In this document: positions 45,474-54,933 of the stretch, piece after piece | Position numbering within the stretch: the first letter of the stretch is position 1 | How the letters are laid out: each line of letters starts with the position of its first letter | DNA from: Caballeronia sp. dw_276 | GTDB lineage: Bacteria; Pseudomonadota; Gammaproteobacteria; Burkholderiales; Burkholderiaceae | DNA: 64,000 bases | NCBI RefSeq assembly: GCF_018449635.1 | Contig: NZ_JAAVUV010000006.1 | Coordinates: 1 to 64,000 of the forward strand | Direction: 5' to 3' | Made by a program: the position numbers and the translations under genes | The notes under the pieces: model-generated | The model's input: the letters and a program-made list of their open reading frames with translations, nothing else | Told to the model about the DNA's origin: nothing | Databases searched by the model: none

Positions 45474-46649
45474 TCATAACTTTCGAGTCTTCCGCTTGAA
45501 GCTGGCCGACCAATGCATTGCAGGCCGTTCCACAAGCATATAAAACACGAACGCCACGCCCACCGGCACGATCATGAAAACGAATGAAGGCCATATCGCG
45601 GTCTGCAACGTCGAGCGGAACAGCAGCGATCCAAGGAAGATCAGGATCGGAATATGCACGATATACAGCGAAAAACTGAACTCGCCGAGCCATGAAAAAC
45701 CGCGCACCGGCAATGAATTGCGCATGGGTTTATCGAGGACCTGATACAGATACAGCGCGAACGCCACCGCCCAAAGCTGGAATGCCAGATACTGCGCGAC
45801 CTGGAACGCCGCGCATCCAACCAACGCGACCACGATCGCCGCGCCCAGCAACTTCCACGATCCTTTCGGCGACTTGACCGCATCCGGCGCGACTTTCGCT
45901 TCGGCAATCCACGCGCCGAGCGTCCACGAGAACCAGTACGACGCGAACAAGATGATCTCGTGACGCTCGAACACGAGCGCCGATACCACGTTGACAATCC
46001 CCACGCTCACCAGCACGGCTTTCATCCCGATCCGGCGGCGCAACGCAATCAGCAACGGATACACGAGATAGAACTGCACCTCGAGCGACAGCGTCCACAA
46101 CGCGCCGTTTGATCCGAACGTCCCACCCGCCACGCCCTGCAGCGAAAGCAAGTTGACGATGAACAAATGCAGATCCAGCGTGCCGATCTTCGGGCTGACC
46201 GGCGAAAAGCCGCGGCTCCATGAATCGAGTACATATGTCAGCACCAGCGCCGCGAGCAGCACGGGATAAATCCGCGCGAACCGCCGCATCAGGAAGTTGC
46301 GGGTATCGAAGGGTGCGGACGGATTGGCAAGCAGCTTGCGCGCTGTTCCGCGATGAATACAGTAGCCGCTGATCACAAAGAAGATCGGCACGCCGGCCGA
46401 ACCCCAGGCAATCGGAAAGGTGAGGTAGCTGAAAAGCGTGTTGAGATCGAACCCGGCCGCCGTCCTGTGGAACTGCTGAATGCCGATCCACGTGATCTGA
46501 CGGCAATGAAAGTACGCGACCAGGAGCGCGGCGAAACCGCGCCATGCATTGATGGCGATGTCCTTGTCTTCCACGCTGACCGTGGCTACCCGCTCCGGCG
46601 ATAAATGCAGGGAAGAACGCGCCGGATCGAGCAGGGAGGAGTCGCTCAT
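45474..46649 (-). CDS. bceS: Acyltransferase family 3 (membrane O-acyltransferase)
   Basis: A 391-residue membrane protein of the OafA/acyltransferase-3 family with about 10 hydrophobic helices. The family motifs are INAWRGFAALLVAYFHCRQI (with His), FFVISGYCIHRG and FLMRRFARIYPVLLAALVL. It would transfer acetyl groups to sugars of the repeat unit. Cepacian is heavily acetylated, and bce-II carries such genes. Start: ATG 46649 (MSDSSLL) with GAGG upstream. The symbol is assigned by context. Confidence 0.82.
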   Translation of the reverse strand: MSDSSLLDPARSSLHLSPERVATVSVEDKDIAINAWRGFAALLVAYFHCRQITWIGIQQFHRTAAGFDLNTLFSYLTFPIAWGSAGVPIFFVISGYCIHRGTARKLLANPSAPFDTRNFLMRRFARIYPVLLAALVLTYVLDSWSRGFSPVSPKIGTLDLHLFIVNLLSLQGVAGGTFGSNGALWTLSLEVQFYLVYPLLIALRRRIGMKAVLVSVGIVNVVSALVFERHEIILFASYWFSWTLGAWIAEAKVAPDAVKSPKGSWKLLGAAIVVALVGCAAFQVAQYLAFQLWAVAFALYLYQVLDKPMRNSLPVRGFSWLGEFSFSLYIVHIPILIFLGSLLFRSTLQTAIWPSFVFMIVPVGVAFVFYMLVERPAMHWSASFKRKTRKL

Positions 46650-46953
46650 TAAAAACCTCATGTCCGCGATGATCTTGTTCGAATTAAGCGAGACCGGCCA
46701 TTGCCCCGGCGCTGCGGCGGCTTTTGGGCGCGCGCTCACTCAGTGAGTGTCGTGAGTGTCATGTTAGTCCCGCAAATAATGAAAAAATATGCGCGGCAAA
46801 TGGCCTGAAACCTCTCGTCCTGCGCATGATCGGGAAAAAACCCGTCCGGGTCTGTTCGAAAGGTAACGAATTAATTCGGCTGGAACGACGGCAATTATTT
46901 GTCGTTTTTTTTCTGATAACTTCGTTTCAAACCATTCAAAACAGGGTAACGCC
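46650..46953. promoter_or_regulatory. Divergent promoter region, acyltransferase / small membrane protein-galU
   Basis: A 304-bp intergenic region. It contains ACGAATTAATTC (46866-46877), identical to the motif in the bceA/bceB region, and TTCAAAAC close by, also shared. Promoter elements were not resolved. Confidence 0.45.
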
Positions 46954-47097
46954 ATGGACATGCACGCACTCGCTGGTATTGCTGTTTTATTGGTCCTCGC
47001 CGCCGTTTCGGCATATAGAGACGCGCTGCGCAACGATCCGATGTCGAAGATGAACGCATCGGGCATTCGTTTCCCGCAGTCCGACGATCTCGAATAA
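46954..47097 (+). CDS. 47-residue single-span membrane protein
   Basis: A short ORF beginning MDMHALAGIAVLLVLAAVSAY, then RDALRNDPMSKMNASG, ending IRFPQSDDLE. The first 20 residues form one transmembrane helix, and a polar tail follows. AGGG lies upstream at acceptable spacing. It precedes galU by 140 bp in the same orientation. Its codon use and hydrophobic pattern look real, though the size makes it uncertain. Function unknown. Confidence 0.55.
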   Translation: MDMHALAGIAVLLVLAAVSAYRDALRNDPMSKMNASGIRFPQSDDLE

Positions 47098-47237
47098 AGT
47101 TTAATTGAACGGTCGTGCTGCAATGCGAAGGATTGGCGAAAAGCGCGGTTACTCGCTAAATAAGAACTGAATGTATGTACGGACCCGCACGAACGGCCAT
47201 TCGTGAAATCAATAAGTGATCACTTGGGAAGCGCGCG

Positions 47238-48167
47238 ATGCTGAAAGTCACCAAAGCCGTATTTCCTGTCGCCGGACTTGGGACACGTTTCCTGCCCGCC
47301 ACGAAGGCGAGTCCAAAGGAGATGTTGCCCGTCGTCGATAAGCCGCTGATTCAATACGCCGTTGAAGAGGCAATTGCCGCGGGCATCACGGAAATGATTT
47401 TCGTGACCGGCCGAAGCAAGCGCGCAATTGAAGATCACTTCGATAAATCTTACGAGATCGAGGCGGAACTCGAAGCGCGCGGCAAGGAAGCGTTGCTCGA
47501 CGTCGTTCGCAAGATCAAGCCGGCGAACGTGGATTGTTTTTATGTCCGCCAGCCGACTGCGCTGGGTTTGGGGCACGCGGTCTTGTGCGCTGAAAAGCTG
47601 ATTGGCGACAACCCTTTCGCTGTGATCCTTGCCGACGATCTGCTTCACAGCAAAGAGCCGGTCATGAAGCAGCTGGTCGATGTGTTCAATCATTACCATA
47701 GCTCGGTGATCGGCGTGGAGCGCATCAACCGAATCGATAGCGCGTCGTACGGCGTGATCGAAGGGCGCGAATGGGAAGAGGACATCATCAAGTTGTCGGG
47801 CATCGTGGAGAAGCCGCAACCGGCGCTGGCGCCCTCGAATCTCGGCGTGGTCGGGCGTTACGTTTTCATGCCCGGGATCTTCTCGCATCTTCGCGCGACG
47901 CCGCCAGGAAGCGGCGGTGAGATTCAACTGACCGATGCCATCGCGTCATTGCTGTCGGCGGAACAGGTGTTGGCTTATCGTTATTACGGCACGCGCTTCG
48001 ATTGCGGCAGCAAGCTGGGATACCTGAAGGCGACCGTGCAACTCGCGTTGCAACACGCGGAGGTGCGCGACGGCTTCGAGGCGTATTTGCGTGAATGCAT
48101 GGCGGAGTTGATGCCGGCGCCCGTGGTCGAGCAGATCGAGCAGGCGGAATTGACGGTGCTTGAGTAG
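47238..48167 (+). CDS. galU: UTP-glucose-1-phosphate uridylyltransferase
   Basis: A 309-residue GalU-type enzyme making UDP-glucose. The nucleotidyltransferase signature is [19 protein letters not shown]. It also has [37 protein letters not shown] and [15 protein letters not shown] precedes the ATG. Its place at the end of the bce-II-like run matches bceT. It feeds the priming enzyme and BceC. A close paralogue is at 50363. Confidence 0.95.
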   Translation: MLKVTKAVFPVAGLGTRFLPATKASPKEMLPVVDKPLIQYAVEEAIAAGITEMIFVTGRSKRAIEDHFDKSYEIEAELEARGKEALLDVVRKIKPANVDCFYVRQPTALGLGHAVLCAEKLIGDNPFAVILADDLLHSKEPVMKQLVDVFNHYHSSVIGVERINRIDSASYGVIEGREWEEDIIKLSGIVEKPQPALAPSNLGVVGRYVFMPGIFSHLRATPPGSGGEIQLTDAIASLLSAEQVLAYRYYGTRFDCGSKLGYLKATVQLALQHAEVRDGFEAYLRECMAELMPAPVVEQIEQAELTVLE

Positions 48168-48173
48168 GACGTG

Positions 48174-48204
48174 GCTCGCACCATCGAGGCCGATCGGTGC
48201 GAGC
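48174..48204. terminator. Convergent hairpin after galU
   Basis: GCTCGCACC pairs with GGTGCGAGC around an inner ATCG/CGAT stem. It lies between galU (plus) and the PAP2-type gene (minus, stop at 48210). No run of Ts follows on either strand, so termination is uncertain. Confidence 0.4.
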
Positions 48205-48209
48205 AGAAA

Positions 48210-48800
48210 TCAGAAATCAAACCACTGGCATAACCACGGCGAGTACGCGACCAGGATCTGTTGAATCGGCGCGTGATGCCCGTAAGCAATCGTCGATACA
48301 ACCAGCAGCCCGAGCCCCGCGAATATCGATCCGGTCATCTTGCGCGGTTGACCGAAAAAGCGTCGCAGGAAAAACAGCGCAACGCCGCTGCCGAGAAACC
48401 ATCCGGCGACGACTTCAATAGGCGTGTGCGCATCCTGGACGACCCGGCAGAATCCGATCAATGCGCCAAGCGCCAGTCCCGCTGCGGCGCCAAGCCCATA
48501 CCAGCCTGCACGCCAACTCCCGGCGAGCAATCCGAACGTCACGCCCCATACCGCCGATGTCAGCATGGTATGGCCGCTGATCACGCGAAAATCGAGCGAG
48601 CGAACTTCGATACCGCAACCCGCATAAAGAATCTTGTTGATCCCGACCAGCGCCAGCGCAGCGCCAAGCGATGCAATCCAGACCAGCGCCTCGCGCTTGT
48701 CCGTGGCACGCAGCCAGATCGCGCAACCCGCTGCAACAGGGATGGTCACCGCCACATCACCGAGATTGGTGAAGATGGCCATCAAACTAGTATTCGTCAT
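48210..48800 (-). CDS. PAP2-family membrane phosphatase-like protein
   Basis: A 196-residue membrane protein with about five or six helices. FRVISGHTMLTSAVWGV carries the SGH motif, and VQDAHTPIEVVAGWFLG the His-containing third motif, of PAP2/lipid phosphatases. The first motif (K-x6-RP) is not obvious, so activity is uncertain. GGGGGAAGC precedes ATG 48800. If active, it could recycle undecaprenyl pyrophosphate released by polymer synthesis, an inference from context. Confidence 0.7.
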   Translation of the reverse strand: MTNTSLMAIFTNLGDVAVTIPVAAGCAIWLRATDKREALVWIASLGAALALVGINKILYAGCGIEVRSLDFRVISGHTMLTSAVWGVTFGLLAGSWRAGWYGLGAAAGLALGALIGFCRVVQDAHTPIEVVAGWFLGSGVALFFLRRFFGQPRKMTGSIFAGLGLLVVSTIAYGHHAPIQQILVAYSPWLCQWFDF

Positions 48801-48882
48801 GCTTCCCCCGAAAAGCGCGCGCCGTGCTGCGACTGAAACGTCGCGCACGGCTTATCGCGCTGTGCTTTTACATCGTACCTAT

Positions 48883-50070
48883 TTACTCTTCCGCTACCTT
48901 CCTGCGTCCGGCGAGGCGGTATTCCGTCGGCGATATCGACAGGCGTTTGCGAAATATCTTCGCCAGTCCGTCGCCGCTTCCCGCGCCGCATCGGCGAGCG
49001 ATCTTGTCGACAGGAAGGTCGGTCGCTGCGAGCAACATGCAGCTCGCATCCAGGCGTGCGCGCAGCAGATATTCCGATGGCGTCAGCCCGATCTGCGCCT
49101 TGAACCGGCGCAGAAAATTGCGTTCGCTCATGGCCGCGACACGCGCTGCATCGGCAATCGAAATAGGGCGGATGTAGTTCTCGCGCATCCAGCGCGCGGC
49201 TGCGTCGATCTTCTGTCGTACGCCGCCTGCGTCGGTGTCTTCAAGAACCGCGGACAACTTCGGCCAGGCGCCGGGGATCGACCGCTCCGATACTTCCCTC
49301 GCCAGCGCAGGACCGTAGTCGCGCTTGATGATCGACAACGCGGCTGCGATCGGACCCTTGGGGTCATCGAGCGTGAGCGTCTGTTCCGCGATGAACAACG
49401 AACTCGTCAACGCGGACGCGGCGGCCGGGTCCTCGAAATCTGGCGCACGATTTTGCAGCGACAGGTTCGCCGCCGCGAGAATCTGCGAGCCTTCGCCTAT
49501 CGCCTTCACGAACGAGATCTTGGGCGCGACGCGGCTCAGGCGCCGCAGCAACTGCGTGTCGAGCTTCGCACGTTGTGCGCCTTCTCCACCCGCAATGAAC
49601 AGTGCATCGCAATCGCTCATCCAGCGGGTATCGAGGCTCTCGGTCCAGATGCGCATGGAGCAACTGCTGGCAACGCTGCCGCCATCGCTCGATAAAAACA
49701 GCAGCGCATAGTCCGGCGTCACGCCGCCCTTGATAGCGGCCGCGTCCGACAGCTCGTGAATCTCGTTGGCGAGAGAAAACACTTCGGAAATCGAACTGAC
49801 TTCGACAAGCGAAAAATCCTCGAAGATAAGTATGCCGATTCGCTTGGGCGCCGGCGTGCCTTCGAGTGTGGCTTCGTGCATAACGTCCTGCATTGCGTCG
49901 TTGGCGGTTTCGTTTGCCGGGTCGTGGCTGTCAGCGGACGCCTTGTCAGCGGACAGTTCCTGTTCGCTTGCATCGCGCGATGATCCATCGCGCACCTCGT
50001 GCGCAAGTGCGGTTTCCGCACCAGTCGGGCGCACGATCTGCAACCGGCTCATGCCATTGGCGTGTCCCAT
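48883..50070 (-). CDS. GlxA-type AraC regulator with DJ-1-like domain
   Basis: A 395-residue regulator: an N-terminal extension (residues 1-75), a DJ-1/PfpI-like domain (RIGILIFEDFSLVEVSSISEV, CDALFIAGGEGAQRAK), then an AraC-type DNA-binding domain (RPISIADAARVAAMSERNFL, ARRCGAGSGDGLAKIFRKR). The nucleophile-elbow cysteine of the DJ-1 fold is missing (FVKAIGEGSQIL where relatives have a Cys). GGAGA precedes ATG 50070. It is divergent from the second galU. A close paralogue at 56282 shares the same altered elbow. Confidence 0.88.
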   Translation of the reverse strand: MGHANGMSRLQIVRPTGAETALAHEVRDGSSRDASEQELSADKASADSHDPANETANDAMQDVMHEATLEGTPAPKRIGILIFEDFSLVEVSSISEVFSLANEIHELSDAAAIKGGVTPDYALLFLSSDGGSVASSCSMRIWTESLDTRWMSDCDALFIAGGEGAQRAKLDTQLLRRLSRVAPKISFVKAIGEGSQILAAANLSLQNRAPDFEDPAAASALTSSLFIAEQTLTLDDPKGPIAAALSIIKRDYGPALAREVSERSIPGAWPKLSAVLEDTDAGGVRQKIDAAARWMRENYIRPISIADAARVAAMSERNFLRRFKAQIGLTPSEYLLRARLDASCMLLAATDLPVDKIARRCGAGSGDGLAKIFRKRLSISPTEYRLAGRRKVAEE

Positions 50071-50362
50071 CAACTTTCTCCGTTGTCGGTCAGAGCGGCG
50101 GGTATTTGGTCTCGTATGCGTCGCACTATACGCGGCGAGATTGATGCGTCATGACAGTCGTCTGAAAAGCACGAGATGTTGGCAGATGGTTTCGATATTC
50201 GAGTAATAAGCTGGCCGTAAGTGATCGAAATGGCGACGCGCGTAGCGACATGCGTAGCCAACAAGTGCGAAGCGTTCGCCAGGCCACACAGGTCACACAC
50301 GATAGTCACATTCACAAGAAATCCTGGCCCGTTAGCGAGCGCCGGACAAACAAGGGGCGGAT

Positions 50363-51304
50363 ATGCTGAAAGTACGCAAGGCGGTGTTTCCCGTCGCTGG
50401 ACTTGGCACGCGGTTTCTTCCGGCGACCAAGGCAAGTCCAAAAGAAATGCTGCCCATCGTCGATAAACCGCTGATCCAGCACGCGGTGGAAGAGGCGGTC
50501 GCCGCCGGCATCACCGAGATGATCTTCGTCACGGGCCGCGGCAAACGCGCGATAGAAGATCACTTCGACAAGTCATACGAAATAGAAAGCGAACTCGAGG
50601 CGAGGGGCAAACAAGCCTTGCTCGACCTCGTGCGCAATATCAAGCCGTCGCATGTGGACTGCGTGTACGTGCGTCAGGCCGAGCCGCTGGGTCTGGGTCA
50701 TGCCGTGCTGTGCGCCGAGAAGCTGATCGGCAACGAACCGTTCGCCGTAATGCTCGCTGACGATCTGCTCGACGGCGAGCCGCCCGTCATGGCGCAGATG
50801 GTGGAAGTGTTCAACCGGTATCACTCGTCGGTGCTGGGTGTCGAGGAGATCGATCGGAGCGAATCAGGATCGTATGGTGTGATCGATGGCCGCCAGTGGG
50901 ACGATCATCTCTTCAAGATTGCGCGGGTGGTCGAGAAGCCCGAACCGGCGTTGGCGCCTTCGAATCTCGGCGTGGTTGGGCGCTATGTATTGATGCCGCG
51001 CATCTTCCAGCATCTGCGCACGCAGAAGCCGGGCGCCGGTGGCGAAATCCAGTTGACCGATGCAATCCAGTCCTTGCTCGCCGATGAACAGGTGCTCGCC
51101 TATAGATACAAAGGCCAGCGTTTCGATTGCGGCAGCAAGCTGGGTTATCTGAAAGCGACGGTCGAGTTCGCATTGCGCCACCCGGAAGTGTCGCAGCAAT
51201 TCGATGCGTATTTGCAGGCGTTTCTTGCGAGCCGTCGCCCGGCACAAAAAGCCGAAGACGAGCCGCTTGAGGAAACGCCCGAACTCGCAGTCGATACCGA
51301 ATGA
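50363..51304 (+). CDS. galU: UTP-glucose-1-phosphate uridylyltransferase (second copy)
   Basis: A 313-residue GalU paralogue, close to the copy at 47238 over its whole length ([50 protein letters not shown] end). The C-terminal tail differs ([18 protein letters not shown]). AGGGG precedes the ATG. It is divergent from a GlxA-type regulator and followed by a terminator. It probably supplies UDP-glucose for the second locus or for housekeeping. Confidence 0.93.
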   Translation: MLKVRKAVFPVAGLGTRFLPATKASPKEMLPIVDKPLIQHAVEEAVAAGITEMIFVTGRGKRAIEDHFDKSYEIESELEARGKQALLDLVRNIKPSHVDCVYVRQAEPLGLGHAVLCAEKLIGNEPFAVMLADDLLDGEPPVMAQMVEVFNRYHSSVLGVEEIDRSESGSYGVIDGRQWDDHLFKIARVVEKPEPALAPSNLGVVGRYVLMPRIFQHLRTQKPGAGGEIQLTDAIQSLLADEQVLAYRYKGQRFDCGSKLGYLKATVEFALRHPEVSQQFDAYLQAFLASRRPAQKAEDEPLEETPELAVDTE

Positions 51305-51424
51305 CGACGTCGCCGGACTTTTGTTAGCTGCAGGCAAGTCCGGCCGTGGCGGGGACACGAAATCAATTGCAGCAAGTACCGCGTTGTAAGTAGCGCTAGC
51401 CCCCCGGTGCGCGCTATGGTCTTT

Positions 51425-51449
51425 AGCCCGCCTCGTGCGGGCTTTTTTT
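51425..51449 (+). terminator. Rho-independent terminator after galU copy 2
   Basis: AGCCCGC, 5-nt loop, GCGGGCT, then six to seven T. A classical intrinsic terminator 120 bp after the stop codon of the plus-strand gene. Confidence 0.9.
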
Positions 51450-51527
51450 GTTGGTGAGGCAAATGAAAAAGCGGCTCAGTTCACATTGAGCCGCTTGCGG
51501 ATTGTTGAAAACGGGCCTTAGGACGCG

Positions 51528-52067
51528 TTAGCGGAAATAAGCCTTGGCATTCGGATGCACGTCGTCGCGATTGAGTACTTCAGTGCGCATCAGCCACGCA
51601 TAACCGCTGTGCTGATCGAAGCGGCCAATGGGCACGGCGCCGCCGAGCGTGATGGAATAGGCGAGGACCACGTAATGCGTCGTGATGTCCGCCGCGCCGG
51701 CAAAGTTGTCGTCGTAATGATGTTCGAACACGCCGAACAAACGCGAGGCCGAACGTTGCACGCTGGCTATGCCCAGCTCGTCACGCACCACGCGCGTGAA
51801 CGCGGCGTCGAGTGTCTCGCCTTTCATCACGCGGCCGCCGGGCACGAACCAGGAGCCTTGTGCAGGACGGTTGCGTCTCTGTCCGAGCAGCACGCGGCGG
51901 TTGCCGTCCGTCACGATCAGGTCGATGGACACCAGCGGCGTCAAGCGGACGACATTGAGGAAATCGGCTTCATCGAGATGAGACGCGTGCAAGGATGCCG
52001 GCGCTTTTATCAGTTGCTGGGTGCCGTCTGGATCGGCGATTGCGGAAAACGAAGAAAGATCTGTCAC
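51528..52067 (-). CDS. gmm: NUDIX hydrolase, GDP-mannose mannosyl hydrolase type
   Basis: A 179-residue NUDIX protein. The Nudix box reads GGRVMKGETLDAAFTRVVRDELG. LVSIDLIVTDGNRRVLLGQR and RPAQGSWFVPGGR are typical of the GDP-mannose mannosyl hydrolase branch, in which one box glutamate is replaced. It would split GDP-mannose to GDP and mannose, tempering sugar-nucleotide levels near the polysaccharide genes. GTG start at 52067 with GAGG overlapping the stop of the preceding small ORF. The pair forms a minus-strand operon. Confidence 0.82.
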   Translation of the reverse strand: MTDLSSFSAIADPDGTQQLIKAPASLHASHLDEADFLNVVRLTPLVSIDLIVTDGNRRVLLGQRRNRPAQGSWFVPGGRVMKGETLDAAFTRVVRDELGIASVQRSASRLFGVFEHHYDDNFAGAADITTHYVVLAYSITLGGAVPIGRFDQHSGYAWLMRTEVLNRDDVHPNAKAYFR

Positions 52068-52079
52068 GCTCGAATTACC

Positions 52080-52220
52080 TCAGTCATGGTCGTTGCTCTT
52101 GAACAGGCGTGTGCAGATACCGCTTACTAGAAACACCATCAACGCAATCAGCACGCATACAGCCATTCCCCCGCCGAGCATCGCGACGACAAGAATCGTC
52201 ATCAAGCGCAGGCCGTCCAT
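52080..52220 (-). CDS. 46-residue membrane protein
   Basis: A small ORF beginning MDGLRLMTILVVAMLGGGMA, continuing VCVLIALMVFLVSGIC and ending TRLFKSNDHD. One long hydrophobic segment spans most of it. GGAAAG lies just upstream. Its stop overlaps the RBS of the NUDIX gene, which supports translation. Function unknown. Confidence 0.55.
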   Translation of the reverse strand: MDGLRLMTILVVAMLGGGMAVCVLIALMVFLVSGICTRLFKSNDHD

Positions 52221-52402
52221 GATCTTTCCGAATAGGCTTGGAATTGTGGTGCCGTGGCCCGGCGACGCAAAGATTTCCTATGCACCGACAACGGCTCAGG
52301 CACTTTATGCTGGCATTTCAGTGTAGCGCGCGGCCTCGCGCGCCGTATTGGCCATGGACTGGCAGAAACCGACGAAAGGTCGTGTTTGTAAGCCATACGG
52401 AC

Positions 52403-52570
52403 TCAGCCCAGGTCGTTGGACACGTGCGGGATGTGCTCGGGACGAATCGTGTCCGAAGGGTCGGCCGTATCGGGTGGACACGCGGTCATCACGGTTGCGC
52501 AACCGATCAATACGGCGAGAAGAAGGTTGCTCGTGAACGACGAGGCGCGCGATGTGTCTTGCAGGTTCAT
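52403..52570 (-). CDS. 55-residue putative lipoprotein
   Basis: A short ORF beginning MNLQDTSRASSFTSNLLLAV, continuing LIGCATVMTAC and ending in a polar tail. It has a hydrophobic signal and two possible lipobox cysteines (LIGC and MTAC). The RBS is weak. It lies between the secreted glycoside hydrolase gene and the NUDIX pair on the same strand. Whether it is translated is open. Confidence 0.4.
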   Translation of the reverse strand: MNLQDTSRASSFTSNLLLAVLIGCATVMTACPPDTADPSDTIRPEHIPHVSNDLG

Positions 52571-52704
52571 GGCTTTTCAACGGCATGAGCCGTTGCCTTG
52601 AATGATCATGGAGAGATCGAATTTAAGGGGAGCCGGAGGATGAAACTGTCGGAACTTTCGTAAAGACCCGGCAGCTTCATCGAAACAGATTGGAACGCAA
52701 GGCG

Positions 52705-54933
52705 CTATTTCGCAACATACCCCTCGGGCGCGTTGACGTTGTTCTTCATCACATCGGCGTTCTGAGAGATTACGTACACCGGCGCTTCGGTGAGCGTCAG
52801 TGCGACCCGGCCGTTTGCATAGGGCAGCGTGGATGGATTGCCCATCATGTCGAGCACGGTGAGTGTTCCGGATGAGCCCGGTGCATCGACGGCAAGCGAA
52901 TAGCGCACGCCCCGCGTGGCGCTGAAGCCCGATGCGCCGGGCCACGCGGCATTATCGTGCGTCCATAGCGCGGTCACCACCTTGCCGCTGTTCAACCGCT
53001 GGAACGCATAGGCATAAACGCCGGGCGGCGTGTCCTTGATGTGGCCCAAGGTGCTCGTGCCGTCAACCACGCGCGTCATGGCGGCCACGCCCATTGCGGC
53101 GGGCTTCGGGCTGATTTGCGTCTGGCCGAAACCGCCTTCGGCATTCACGAGATCGAAGAAAATGCCATAGCCTGGTTCGGGTGGATCGGTTGCATAGAAG
53201 ATGTAGCTCATGTCCGCGCCCTCGCCGAGTAGGATCAGATGCAGCCGCGCAACCAGCGCGCCCTGTGCATACAAGACATTCGCCGATGGCGTAGAAGGTC
53301 CGTACTTCGTGCCGATGTCGTAACTGATCCCGGACTCCGTAATGAAGAGTTTCGCACCGGGCTTGAGCATTTGCGTCATGGTGTGGCGCAACGCACGCAT
53401 CATGGCGGGCAGGCTCTGCGCGGCTTTTTCCGGATCGCTGTTCCCGGCCATGCGCTCGGGCGGATGCGATGGCGACGTGCCGACATCGTAGTAACCGTGC
53501 GCACTCACGCCGTCGATATATTTGGCAATCCCAAGGGGTGCGAGACGGTTCAGCCACTCGGTGTTTTTTCCCAGCGACGACAACGTCAGCCCCATGACCA
53601 CCGCATGCGGATCGGTCGCGTGGATGGATTCGTAGGTGGCTTTGTACATGGCGACGAGATTGGCGTCGGAGTCGCGCCACGGGAGGCCGCCTTCGTAATC
53701 GGGCTCCCAGCTCACCTGATAGTAATTGCTCGATTGCGTCGGGAACACGGTCGAGCGCACGCGGTTCGATTCGTCGCCCACACGTTTCATGTAGGCGCTG
53801 TAATCGGTGAGAGAGGAGGGCGCGTAGCTGTGCGTGTCCTTGCCGGTCTTGTTCGCCCAGCCGGGAATGCCATCGAGCTGGATCAGGCGTAGCAGGTCGC
53901 CCGGTTTGAAGAATGGCTGAAGATTGTCGGCGGCGGCATTGAAAGTGTTCGGCGCCTTGGGCTCCGTCATGTACCAGTTGCGGTTGTCGTTCACCCACGT
54001 GAGGCCGAGGTCCGTGTAAAGCGGCCGGTAGCCATCGCCGGAACAGCACGTCTGGCCCGGCCGCAAATACGCCGCGCCCTGACCGCCAAAGCGATGCAGG
54101 TCGGCGTTCTTATATGCGACCGGCGGCAAAACGGCCGCGAGATCGGGCAGCACGCCGAACGTCGCGATGCCCGCCGGCCGCGTGCCCTTCGAAGGCAACG
54201 TCACCGGCGACCCATTGGCGGATTCAAGCCGCGCCGAGATAGCGAAATAACCGGCCGCCTGCGATGTGCATCGAATGGATGATCCGTGCGTGCCCGGTGT
54301 GACGGCAATGCGGCCGCTCGCCTTCACCGTGTTCCATGCGTCCTGGATCTGCCACACGAGCGTGCCGGCTGATTTCGTTCGGGTGGTCAGCGTCACGTCG
54401 AATGGCTTGCGCAACGAAAACATGCGCGTGCCGTTGCTGCCGGGGGTATCGGCTTCCACGCTTTCCGCCACCGGGCTGGAGCCAGGGATTTCGACCGGCG
54501 CGCCTGGCGTGCATTGCATGGCGAGCGCGGTGGATGGAGGCGGCGCGTCGGCGACAAAGCGCGCTGCGGCGCTGGTTTTCGCCGCTGCTTCGACCCAGCA
54601 ATGCTTGGTCGCGCCGGGAGCCGGATCGTCGAACACGCCGTTGTCGCAGCCGGTGCCGCCGGTGAACGTCTTGACCGTGTGTTTTTCGGGCGTGCCGTAC
54701 AGCACTTTTCTCGCGCCATCGAAGGCGCATCGCTCGTATTCAGCCGCGCACTGCGTCCACGACGCGCCGTCGATCTTAACCGAGTCCTCCGCCGGTACGG
54801 CCTCCTGATTCGCCGGCGACTCGCCCCGGCAACTCGATACAACTACTGCCAGGACGCAGATCAGCGCGATCCTCGTGCATCGGGCAAGCGTGCGGCCCGC
54901 GCGCGGCGGCTGTGTTGTTGATGTTGTTTTCAT
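52705..54933 (-). CDS. Lipoprotein glycoside hydrolase, PslG/GH39-like
   Basis: A 742-residue secreted protein. A lipoprotein signal ends at VVVSSC (Cys 35). The N-terminal ~220 residues look like an accessory domain (DNGVFDDPAPGATKHCWVEA). The rest forms a TIM barrel related to GH39/GH-A glycosidases: TDLGLTWVNDNRNWYMTE, VSWEPDYEGG with a probable acid/base Glu 410, DGVSAHGYYDVG, and LFITESGISYD with a probable nucleophile Glu 533. This resembles PslG-type enzymes that trim their own exopolysaccharide. ATG 54933, with GGGGCG upstream. It is divergent from the second cluster's regulator. Confidence 0.75.
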   Translation of the reverse strand: MKTTSTTQPPRAGRTLARCTRIALICVLAVVVSSCRGESPANQEAVPAEDSVKIDGASWTQCAAEYERCAFDGARKVLYGTPEKHTVKTFTGGTGCDNGVFDDPAPGATKHCWVEAAAKTSAAARFVADAPPPSTALAMQCTPGAPVEIPGSSPVAESVEADTPGSNGTRMFSLRKPFDVTLTTRTKSAGTLVWQIQDAWNTVKASGRIAVTPGTHGSSIRCTSQAAGYFAISARLESANGSPVTLPSKGTRPAGIATFGVLPDLAAVLPPVAYKNADLHRFGGQGAAYLRPGQTCCSGDGYRPLYTDLGLTWVNDNRNWYMTEPKAPNTFNAAADNLQPFFKPGDLLRLIQLDGIPGWANKTGKDTHSYAPSSLTDYSAYMKRVGDESNRVRSTVFPTQSSNYYQVSWEPDYEGGLPWRDSDANLVAMYKATYESIHATDPHAVVMGLTLSSLGKNTEWLNRLAPLGIAKYIDGVSAHGYYDVGTSPSHPPERMAGNSDPEKAAQSLPAMMRALRHTMTQMLKPGAKLFITESGISYDIGTKYGPSTPSANVLYAQGALVARLHLILLGEGADMSYIFYATDPPEPGYGIFFDLVNAEGGFGQTQISPKPAAMGVAAMTRVVDGTSTLGHIKDTPPGVYAYAFQRLNSGKVVTALWTHDNAAWPGASGFSATRGVRYSLAVDAPGSSGTLTVLDMMGNPSTLPYANGRVALTLTEAPVYVISQNADVMKNNVNAPEGYVAK

